Source: Candidatus Sulfopaludibacter sp. SbA3 (GTDB lineage: Bacteria; Acidobacteriota; Terriglobia; 2-12-FULL-54-10). Taken from it: DNA of 9,955 nucleotides. Below the pieces are notes generated by a model. That model ran no database searches and was not told where the DNA came from. It was given only the letters and a program-made list of their open reading frames with translations. This document shows positions 1 to 6,187 of this stretch, in pieces; the stretch's first letter is position 1, and each line of letters opens with the position of its first letter. The stretch is taken from positions 1 through 9,955 of the forward strand of contig CAMBEY010000092.1 of assembly GCA_945865705.1 (NCBI GenBank), read 5' to 3'. The position numbers and the translations under genes are program-made.

Positions 1-22
1 CCTCACGGTCGCGGCACTGTCG

Positions 23-529
23 CTACATGGTTTCGTCGGCGGAGGGCCCGTAGTGGCCGGGCACGGCAATGTTGTTCAGGCGCAGATAGACGCCCAACTG
101 TGCGCGATGATGGATATTGTGGTTCATCAGGAAACTGCGGACCACAGCAATCTTCGGCATGGTGAACATCACCTGGCCGGCCTTCATCATCGACCACGGC
201 TTCATCAAGTCCGCATCGCTGATACCCACCAGTGTCGCACGCGCGGCGGCGATATTCTTGTCGAACATGGCAAGAATTTCTTTACCCGAGTTGAGTTTCG
301 TCGGTTTGTACTATTCTCCGCCCGGCGGCGCGATGTCGAAAGAATCCTGCTGTAGCGTGACACCCATCCAGCCCGGCGCCTCCGCCAGATGCGAAGCTAG
401 ATCACCAAACGACATCGACTTTTCGTGAGGCTTCCAAGCCAGCTTGTCTTCCGGGATGCGCTCCAGCGCCTTGCGCGTTTCTGCGCATTCATTATCAAAT
501 TCGGGCAACATCATTTGACTGATCGACAT
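23..529 (-). pseudogene. DinB-family (DinB/YfiT four-helix) protein interrupted by an in-frame amber codon
   Basis: DinB/YfiT-like proteins are small four-helix-bundle, metal-binding proteins. Some are thiol-dependent S-transferases, but the substrate here cannot be read from sequence. The ATG at 529 follows an excellent Shine-Dalgarno (AGGAGG, 6 nt upstream), so I prefer it to the in-frame ATG at 586. The reading frame runs 168 codons to a TAG at 23-25, a normal family length, except that codon 73 (311-313) is TAG. Both sides are in the same frame and read as one protein: ...APPGGE-stop-YKPTKLNSGKEIL... The expected triad of metal ligands is present across the break: H47 (DLASHLAE) before it, and H137 and H141 (MNHNIHHRAQLG) after it. 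The second half has an ATG at 268 but no convincing ribosome binding site, so independent translation is unlikely. One base change (for example GAG, CAG or AAG to TAG) would explain it. It is either a young pseudogene or a sequence error. Family assignment is fairly sure; biochemical function is unknown. Confidence 0.75.
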
Positions 530-540
530 AGTTCCTCCTG

Positions 541-569
541 ATTTTATTCCGTGAGTGAGGCGATAAAAT
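541..569. repeat. AT-rich inverted repeat upstream of the DinB gene
   Basis: ATTTTAT (541-547) and ATAAAAT (563-569) are perfect 7-bp inverted arms around a 15-nt centre, lying between the candidate promoter and the Shine-Dalgarno of the DinB gene. The arms consist only of A and T, so a chance match is quite possible. It could be an operator or a leader hairpin. It is not followed by a T tract and I do not call it a terminator. Confidence 0.3.
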
Positions 570-596
570 CGTAGCGGATTGCGCACAGGGATGCAA
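568..596 (-). promoter_or_regulatory. Weak sigma70-like promoter candidate for the DinB gene
   Basis: In the 83-bp gap between the HerA-like gene and the DinB gene, the minus strand reads TTGCAT (591-596), a 17-nt spacer, then TACGAT (568-573). This matches the consensus at 3/6 and 4/6, so it is weak. The gene could instead be read through from the HerA-like gene upstream. The spacing is the main support. Confidence 0.25.
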
Positions 597-612
597 CTCG
601 GCCGGGCCGCGA

Positions 613-2181
613 TTATTTCCCTCTGCCGCCGAGCAATGAACCCAGCACACCGCGAAAAAGCTGTCGCCCAATCGAGCTGCCAGCAGCGCGCACCACGGAC
701 TTCATCATGGCATTGCCGAGGCTCTCGGGCTGGCGTCCGCCACGCGATCCCGGGCCACTCGGCCGTGGAGTCGCCGTGGGGTATCCGGCAGAGCCAGACT
801 GCGGCCAGTTGGATTCGGTCGGCGGAGACGGTCGCGGCGCGCGCGTTGGATAGGGTTGGTCAGCGCGCGGCTGAATGGTTGGCGCGACGGACGGTGGAGG
901 CTCCGCGCGCTTTTGCAGTAACTCGTACGCGGACTCGCGATCCACGATCTTCTCGTAATGTCCGAAGATCAATGAGGATTGAATGACCTGCTGGCGTTCG
1001 GCGGGCTGGATGGGCCCCACTTTGCTGTGCGGAGGAACAATGAACGCGCGCTCCACGATTCCTGGCGTACCGTTCGCATCCAAAAACGAAATCAGCGCCT
1101 CGCCCACGGCCAGTTCGGTAATGGCCGCTTCAACATTCAGTTCAGGATTGACGCGAAAAGTTTGCGCGGCGGAACGCACCGCTTTCTGGTCCTTCGGCGT
1201 GAAGGCGCGCAGGGCGTGCTGCACACGGTTGCCAAGTTGGCCGAGCACGTCTTCGGGAATATCCAGCGGGTTCTGCGAAATGAAATAGATGCCCACGCCT
1301 TTCGAGCGAATCAGCCGGGCAACTTGCTCGACCTTATCGAGCAACGCCTTCGGCGCATCGTCAAACAGCAGGTGCGCTTCGTCGAAAAAGAAAACCAGCT
1401 TGGGTTTATCAAGATCGCCCGCTTCCGGCAACTGCTCGAAAAGCTCCGCCAGTAACCAAAGCAGAAACGTGGTGTAAAGTTGCGGCGACTGCAAAAGTTT
1501 GTCAGCGGCAAGAATATTGATGACTCCAGCGCCGCGCGCATCGGTCTGCATTAGGTCATCGAGATTCAGCGCCGGCTCGCCAAAGAAGCGCTCTGCGCCT
1601 TGTTCCTCCAGCGTCAGCAAGCCACGCTGGATCGCTCCCACGCTGGCCGCCGAGACGTTGCCGTAGGTGGTCTTCAAATCCTTGGCGTTGTCAGCAACGT
1701 GCGTCAGCATGGCCCGCAGGTCTTTCAAATCGAGCAACAACATCCCTTGATCGTCGGCTACTTTGAATACAATCGAGAGCACGCCGCTCTGCGTGTCATT
1801 CAAATTCAGCAGGCGCGAGAGCAACAGCGGCCCCATCTCGGAGACGGTCGTGCGCACGGGATGACCCTGCTCGCCGAACACATCCCAAAAGGCCACCGGA
1901 CAGCCGGCATAAGAGAAATCCGTCAGCCCCAGCTTCTGCACGCGCTCGGCAACTTTGGGATTCCCCCCGCCAGCCTGACTGAGGCCGGAGAGGTCGCTCT
2001 TTACGTCAGCCATGAAAACGGGGACGCCGATGCGGCTGAAACCTTCGGCGAGCCGCTGCAGCGTGACGGTCTTACCCGTGCCCGTCGCGCCGGCGATGAG
2101 GCCGTGGCGGTTGGCCATCTCCGGCAGCAGAAAAAACTCCTGCGCATTCCTGCCTACCAGTATCGGTTCCACTTTGGACAC
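613..2181 (-). CDS. HerA-like P-loop ATPase, DUF853/YjgR family
   Basis: This 522-residue protein belongs to the DUF853 (YjgR) branch of the HerA/FtsK-type ATPases. YjgR proteins are predicted hexameric DNA-translocating or helicase-like ATPases with no settled cellular role. Visible features are the Walker A GATGTGKT (residues 31-38), an acidic MADVKSDLSGL segment after strand 2 (57-67), the Walker B LVFFFDEAH with catalytic Asp-Glu (262-270), and the sensor-like ISQNP (301-305). A Pro/Ser/Arg-rich low-complexity linker (about 427-485) separates the ATPase from a conserved basic tail resembling SVVRAAGSSIGRQLFRGVLGSLLGG (about 495-519), seen in this family. Length is near the family norm of about 500. 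The start is GTG at 2181 with GGAGGG just upstream. The spacing is short, so the GTG three codons in (2172) is an alternative. No nuclease partner (NurA) lies next to it, which argues against a HerA-NurA end-resection pair. It stands alone between tRNA genes and the DinB gene. Function is inferred only from family. Confidence 0.9.
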   Translation of the reverse strand: MSKVEPILVGRNAQEFFLLPEMANRHGLIAGATGTGKTVTLQRLAEGFSRIGVPVFMADVKSDLSGLSQAGGGNPKVAERVQKLGLTDFSYAGCPVAFWDVFGEQGHPVRTTVSEMGPLLLSRLLNLNDTQSGVLSIVFKVADDQGMLLLDLKDLRAMLTHVADNAKDLKTTYGNVSAASVGAIQRGLLTLEEQGAERFFGEPALNLDDLMQTDARGAGVINILAADKLLQSPQLYTTFLLWLLAELFEQLPEAGDLDKPKLVFFFDEAHLLFDDAPKALLDKVEQVARLIRSKGVGIYFISQNPLDIPEDVLGQLGNRVQHALRAFTPKDQKAVRSAAQTFRVNPELNVEAAITELAVGEALISFLDANGTPGIVERAFIVPPHSKVGPIQPAERQQVIQSSLIFGHYEKIVDRESAYELLQKRAEPPPSVAPTIQPRADQPYPTRAPRPSPPTESNWPQSGSAGYPTATPRPSGPGSRGGRQPESLGNAMMKSVVRAAGSSIGRQLFRGVLGSLLGGRGK

Positions 2182-2203
2182 ACTTCCCTCCAGCGGCGCT
2201 TGA

Positions 2204-2219
2204 GATCGTCCAGACGATC
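2204..2219. promoter_or_regulatory. Hyphenated 16-bp palindrome upstream of the HerA-like gene (possible operator)
   Basis: GATCGTC (2204-2210), CA, GACGATC (2213-2219) is a perfect 7+7 inverted repeat with a 2-nt centre, ending 22 bp before the GTG start of the HerA-like gene. Such symmetry is typical of a dimeric repressor site, or it could form a small hairpin in the mRNA leader. No matching regulator is encoded in the window, so the role is speculative. Confidence 0.35.
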
Positions 2220-2288
2220 GCCATTACATCGTGATCGGTTATTTTAACTTAGATGGAAGTTGGGGAAGCTGAGTACCGGAGAAAAATC

Positions 2289-2363
2289 TGGAGGCGCGGG
2301 CCGGATTCGAACCGGCGCATAAAGGTTTTGCAGACCTCTCCCTTACCACTTGGGTACCGCGCC
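2289..2363 (-). tRNA. tRNA-Cys (anticodon GCA)
   Basis: A complete cloverleaf is visible on the minus strand. The acceptor stem is GGCGCGG paired with CCGCGCC. The D arm contains AAGTGGTAAGG. The anticodon stem is GAGGT/ACCTT, with loop CTGCAAA carrying GCA (2329-2331). The T arm is GCCGG-TTCGAAT-CCGGC. The discriminator base is U73, a strong identity element for tRNA-Cys, and CCA is encoded (2289-2291). It lies 156 bp downstream of tRNA-Gly on the same strand and is probably co-transcribed. A T5 run starts two bases after the CCA (2282-2286) and could help termination. Confidence 0.96.
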
Positions 2364-2519
2364 CTGTTGCGTTTCGTTGCGCTCTGTCGTCAGCCAACGA
2401 TGCCATGTCAACCCTGGCGTCGCGCCGAGCCTGCCAGACAGAGTCAGGCCAAAATTCAGGCCACATAAGACAACTCGCCAGCCCTGGTATCGCAACGGTC
2501 AGGACTGGCGAAAATAAGA

Positions 2520-2594
2520 TGGAGCGGGAGACGGGGATCGAACCCGCGACATCGACCTTGGCAAGGTCGCACTCTACCGCTGAGCTACTCCCGC
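2520..2594 (-). tRNA. tRNA-Gly (anticodon GCC)
   Basis: A complete cloverleaf is visible. The acceptor is GCGGGAG/CTCCCGC. The D arm begins TAGCTCAGCGGTAGAGT. The anticodon stem is CGACC/GGTCG, with loop TTGCCAA carrying GCC (2560-2562). The T arm is GCGGG-TTCGATC-CCCGT, which closes with one G-T wobble. The discriminator is U73 and CCA is encoded (2520-2522). It closely resembles the bacterial tRNA-Gly(GCC) consensus. It is first in a two-tRNA unit and begins about 5 nt after the predicted transcription start. Confidence 0.97.
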
Positions 2595-2605
2595 GACCAA
2601 TGAGA

Positions 2606-2635
2606 ATTATACATTACACGTTGGCCGCGCAGCAA
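2606..2635 (-). promoter_or_regulatory. Promoter of the tRNA-Gly/tRNA-Cys unit
   Basis: The minus strand carries a perfect -10 hexamer TATAAT (2606-2611) and a partial -35 TTGCTG (2630-2635) separated by 18 nt. Predicted initiation near 2599 would leave only a few bases before the mature tRNA-Gly 5' end at 2594, as expected for a stable-RNA promoter. The -10 is convincing and the -35 is weak. Confidence 0.6.
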
Positions 2636-2710
2636 CCCACGCGCAACATTTCCAGGCGATCCCGCCAGATGTTCCACAATCCTTACCCAAGCTCACCCTA
2701 ACCAGTGGGC

Positions 2711-5700
2711 CTAGAAATACAGCTTCAGGGCGAGTTGGAGCTGACGTGATCGGGTGGACGTGTCGATGATGTTTCCCGCCGTGGCTAGCGGCGTTTCCGT
2801 CGCGTTGCCGACCGCGCCTGTGAAGACGGTGCGGTTGGGCATGCCAAAGTTTACGCGGTTCAGGATGTTGAACACTTCCGCGCGAAATTCGATGCGCCCG
2901 GTCTCGCCCAGCAGCGGGAGGGCGACCTCCTTGGTGGCGGAGAGGTCCAGGTTGGCGAGACCGGGGCCGCGCAGGATATTCCTTCCGGCATTGCCGAGGA
3001 AGCCCACGCGCTGCAAGGTAAACGCGGACGGATCGTAGTAGCGTGTGGTGCCGCCGAGGATGATGTCGTCGCGGGTGCGGCCCGCCGCCATGTCGGGGCG
3101 GTCGATGCCTCCGCCGCCGGTATTTACCACGGAGCGAGAGCGGTTGGTGTTAAGCGCGGGAGTAAATGGATAGCCGGTTTGCAACGACAGGATGTTGCTC
3201 AACCGCCAGCCATTCACCAGCACGCCCAGCACGCCGCCGTTGGGTGCGAACTGTGGCAGTTGATAGATGGAGTTGACGCGCCAGTTGTGCGTGGCGTCAA
3301 AGTCGGCGACCGCGCGATCGGTCTGGCGGCGGCTGGGATCAGCCCCGAAGATGCTGGACTGGCCGTTGTCGGCGCCGGCCTGGCCCTGAGTTTCATCGAT
3401 TACCTTGGCATAAGTGTAGGAACTCTGGAACTGGAACCCGCTGCTCAATCGCTTGTTCAAACTGAACTGGAGAGAGTTGTACCAGGAGTTCCCCGCCGCG
3501 GTCTTGAATTCCAGGCCGTCCCAATACGGACTATTGCGAACATCCTTGAGCGCCCCGGGATTGGCCGCAGTGACCGCCGTGCCCTGCCCCAGCCAGCAGG
3601 CATTGTCCCCCGCGGAAGCGGCTTGGGAGCCGGTGGCCGGAACGCAGTCCGTTCCATTCCAGACTCCGCCGCGCACCGTGGGATTGCCGTCCTTGGTTTG
3701 CAGGATGTTCAGACCGCGCGAGCCGGCGTAGGCCACGGTGATGGCCATATTGCCGGGCAACTGCCGCTCGACGGTCAGGTGGTAATCCAGGATGTGCGGT
3801 TGCTCCAGATTGTAGTCGAGAGTCCGCAACGATCTTCCCGCCGTGGCGGCGGGAAACACCAGCGGAAGAGAAATCGTCGTCGGCTGGGTGATGGCGCTGA
3901 CCGAGGAGAACGGCGGAGTGCCGGTTACCGCAATGGAGAGCGACTGGCCGAACACGGCAATGTCATATAGTTGGGCGAAGCCGCCGCGCACCGACATTTT
4001 TCCGTCGCCGCGCACGTCCCAGGCAAAGCCCAGACGCGGGCTGAAATTCTTGAGCGACATCTGCTTGAACGGAGCGCCCAGCGTGGCGCCCTGAACGAAT
4101 TCACCAGGAATTTCAGGCAGCGGGTTGCGGAACAAGTCCCGCACGGCGGAGCCATGCCCACGGGTTTCGCTGGGCACGGTCATGAATTCGTAACGCAGGC
4201 CGAGATTCAACGTCAGGTTTTGCCGCAACTGCAAATCATCCTGCAGGTACATGCCCACGGTCTCGTAACGATACGTACGGTCAAGAATGGAGCCGGGGGT
4301 ATTGGCGTTGTAGGTATTGGCCAGCCCGAGCAGGAAATTCCGCATATTGGTGAAGCTGACCGAACCGAGCGCCTGCGTGTTTACATTCGAGTAAGTGTGC
4401 ATGGCGTTGACCAGCGCGCCGAACTTCAACGAATGTCTGCCGCGCGAGTAGAACATGTCATCGCTCAACGACAGAATATTCCGCCGCTGCAGGCTCTTGG
4501 ACGCAGGCGCGATGGAGGTGATTCCGGTAATCGCCAGCGAGCCCATCGGCGTGCCGGGCAGGAATGAGTACTGCGGCCCAACCAGGTCCTGCGAAGAAAG
4601 GACCGCGGGATTGGTGCGGCTATAGGAGAAGCGCACGGTATTCAGCAGCGAGGGCGAGAGCACATGGTTCTCCGACACCGTTCCGGACTGGCTGCGGCTG
4701 TCGCGCACCTGCTGGTAGATTTCGTAGTTCAGCGGATTGGTCTGCTCGGTGTCGTCGAAGCTGTAGCGCGCGTAGAAAGTGCTGTTGTTGGAGGAGGAGT
4801 GATCCACGCGGAATTGCAGGAAATCCTCGGTGGTGGGCTGCGCAAACTTCAGGCTGTAGCGGGCCGTGGCGCCATTGTCCGGCAGGTTTGGATTGGGGAA
4901 CAATGCCAGCAGCGGCGCAATCTGTGGAGCGATGGTGGTGGTGGGATTCGCCGCGCCCACCTCGGGGCAGGCGGCGAAGGTGATCACGCCATTGGCCGCG
5001 CCGTGGCAGCCGGCATGCATTACGTTGGCGATGTTGGTGGTGCCCAGCCGTTCGCGCAAGGCTTCAAAGACGGCGTGAAAGAAAGTTTTGTCGCGGCGAA
5101 TTGGCCCGCCGACAGACGCGCCGAACTGGTTCCGCTTCAAGGGCGGCAGACGAAAGTCCGGACCAGTCGCCGCGGTGGGATAGTCAAAATAGTTGCGCGC
5201 GTCGAAGATGTTGTTGCGGAGATACTCGAAGACCGAGCCGTGAATATTATTCGTTCCGCTCTTGCTGACCATCACTACCTGGCTGCCCATGGTCAGGCCG
5301 TACTCGGCGCTGAAGGAGTTGGTGATGACCTTGTACTCGCGGATGCCCTCAATGCCCAGCGTGGAACCGTCCGACGACGCCGAGGTGGCGCCGGTATTGT
5401 TGGTGAGGATGGCTCCGTCGAGCAAATAGTTATTCGAGCGCAGCGGCGCGCCGTTGCTGCTGAACCATGTGCCTACCGTCGAGGAAGCGTTGGACATGCC
5501 CTTGTGTTGGACAATGCCGGGCTGCATTAGCGCCAGATCAATATAGTTGCGCCCGTTGAGCGGCAGGTCGGCGACTTTCTGTTCCGTTACCAGACTGCCG
5601 ATGGCGCCCGAAGTTGTGTTCACCAGCGAAGCCTCGGCTGTGATCGAGATGGTCTGCTCGAAGCCCCCGACTTGCAGCGCGAAGTTCACCACCGCTTCAT

Positions 5701-6034
5701 CGGAGATGGCCAGCGTAAGACCCTTGCGCTCTTCCGCCTGGAAGCCGACGTGCTCGACACGAATCTCGTAGGCGCCCACGGGCAGTGCAGGAAAACGAAA
5801 GCGTCCGTCCGAACCGGACTGGCCGGTACGGGTAAGGCCGGTGTCTGTCTGAATCACTGTAATGGAGGCATCGGGCACCACCGCGCCGCTGGGATCGCGG
5901 ACAACTCCCAGAATCGTTGCCGTGGGCAGTTGGCCGTGGACCGGCTGCAAAAATAGCAGGACGGCGGCCAAGTGAAGAATTGAAATGCCGTACTGATGCA
6001 ATGACTTGCGGATTTTCATGGCGACTGTGGTCAT
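2711..6034 (-). CDS. Oar-like TonB-dependent receptor with carboxypeptidase-regulatory-like domain
   Basis: This is an outer-membrane beta-barrel of the large Oar/TonB-dependent transporter type (1107 aa, usual length about 1000-1200). It has a hydrophobic signal peptide (about residues 17-34, ending PVHG-Q). Next comes a carboxypeptidase-regulatory-like beta-sandwich (about 38-120; GVVRDPSGAVVPDASITV, then GRFRFPALPVGAYEIRV). The plug follows (about 130-265; LPLNGRNYIDLALMQPG, NNYLLDGA, SGTNNIHGSVFEYLR). The barrel runs to a C-terminal phenylalanine (LALKLYF), the usual signal recognised by BAM. A typical last-strand motif FRAEVFNILNRVNFGMPN sits at 1050-1067. Four cysteines in the mature chain lie as two close pairs (343/356 and 797/813), suggesting loop disulfides. 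I see no clear TonB box. The start at 6034 has GGGGGAG upstream at a suitable distance; ATG 6019 is a weaker option. Substrate cannot be told from sequence. Phosphate-related uptake is only hinted at by the upstream phoB-phoR pair. Such genes are often numerous in Acidobacteriota. Confidence 0.93.
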   Translation of the reverse strand: MTTVAMKIRKSLHQYGISILHLAAVLLFLQPVHGQLPTATILGVVRDPSGAVVPDASITVIQTDTGLTRTGQSGSDGRFRFPALPVGAYEIRVEHVGFQAEERKGLTLAISDEAVVNFALQVGGFEQTISITAEASLVNTTSGAIGSLVTEQKVADLPLNGRNYIDLALMQPGIVQHKGMSNASSTVGTWFSSNGAPLRSNNYLLDGAILTNNTGATSASSDGSTLGIEGIREYKVITNSFSAEYGLTMGSQVVMVSKSGTNNIHGSVFEYLRNNIFDARNYFDYPTAATGPDFRLPPLKRNQFGASVGGPIRRDKTFFHAVFEALRERLGTTNIANVMHAGCHGAANGVITFAACPEVGAANPTTTIAPQIAPLLALFPNPNLPDNGATARYSLKFAQPTTEDFLQFRVDHSSSNNSTFYARYSFDDTEQTNPLNYEIYQQVRDSRSQSGTVSENHVLSPSLLNTVRFSYSRTNPAVLSSQDLVGPQYSFLPGTPMGSLAITGITSIAPASKSLQRRNILSLSDDMFYSRGRHSLKFGALVNAMHTYSNVNTQALGSVSFTNMRNFLLGLANTYNANTPGSILDRTYRYETVGMYLQDDLQLRQNLTLNLGLRYEFMTVPSETRGHGSAVRDLFRNPLPEIPGEFVQGATLGAPFKQMSLKNFSPRLGFAWDVRGDGKMSVRGGFAQLYDIAVFGQSLSIAVTGTPPFSSVSAITQPTTISLPLVFPAATAGRSLRTLDYNLEQPHILDYHLTVERQLPGNMAITVAYAGSRGLNILQTKDGNPTVRGGVWNGTDCVPATGSQAASAGDNACWLGQGTAVTAANPGALKDVRNSPYWDGLEFKTAAGNSWYNSLQFSLNKRLSSGFQFQSSYTYAKVIDETQGQAGADNGQSSIFGADPSRRQTDRAVADFDATHNWRVNSIYQLPQFAPNGGVLGVLVNGWRLSNILSLQTGYPFTPALNTNRSRSVVNTGGGGIDRPDMAAGRTRDDIILGGTTRYYDPSAFTLQRVGFLGNAGRNILRGPGLANLDLSATKEVALPLLGETGRIEFRAEVFNILNRVNFGMPNRTVFTGAVGNATETPLATAGNIIDTSTRSRQLQLALKLYF

Positions 6035-6101
6035 ATCGACTCTCCCCCGAAACGATGTCTCTCATAGTAGGTCCGGCTGACCCCGGATCGATCGTGAACA
6101 C

Positions 6102-6129
6102 ATATTACCCCTATTTCATTAGGAGTCAA
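6102..6129 (-). promoter_or_regulatory. Promoter candidate for the Oar-like receptor gene
   Basis: In the 153-bp gap between the kinase and receptor genes, the minus strand has TTGACT (6124-6129; 5/6 to consensus), a 16-nt spacer and TAATAT (6102-6107; 4/6). Initiation near 6095 would give a leader of about 60 nt before the ATG at 6034. This implies the receptor can be expressed separately from phoB-phoR. I found no clear Pho box in the gap and no obvious terminator after the kinase gene. Confidence 0.45.
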
Positions 6130-6187
6130 ACAGTAAAGTAACTTCCGGGGAACCGACGTGGTTACGAACGAAAAAGAGCAGCGAACC

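Noticed and set aside
613..2181. HerA-NurA DNA-end resection or an anti-phage HerA defence pair
   Set aside because: The protein is of the DUF853/YjgR type, and neither neighbour is a nuclease, SIR2 or other known defence partner.
2406..2411. Perfect TTGACA on the minus strand between the two tRNA genes, as a possible second promoter for tRNA-Cys
   Set aside because: No acceptable -10 hexamer lies 16-18 nt downstream (the sequence there is GACAGA), so it is probably chance.
2253..2468. Open frame on the plus strand containing RRGPDSNRRIKVLQ
   Set aside because: This is the antisense translation of the tRNA-Cys gene, a well-known type of false protein call. The minus-strand frame 2239-2466 is likewise a tRNA shadow.
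2405..2701. Open frame on the plus strand containing RETGIEPATSTLARSHSTAELL
   Set aside because: This is the classic spurious peptide from the reverse strand of tRNA-Gly(GCC), not a gene.
2593..2710. Search for a terminator after the receptor gene (small GGCG-GGAT-CGCC hairpin on the minus strand)
   Set aside because: The stem is only 4 bp and no T tract follows, so it is not a credible intrinsic terminator.
4664..5530. Long plus-strand open frame of 288 codons opposite the receptor gene
   Set aside because: It is antisense to a strongly supported conserved protein, lacks domain-like character, and arises from high GC codon bias. The plus-strand frames at 3179-3970 and 6780-7679 were rejected for the same reason.
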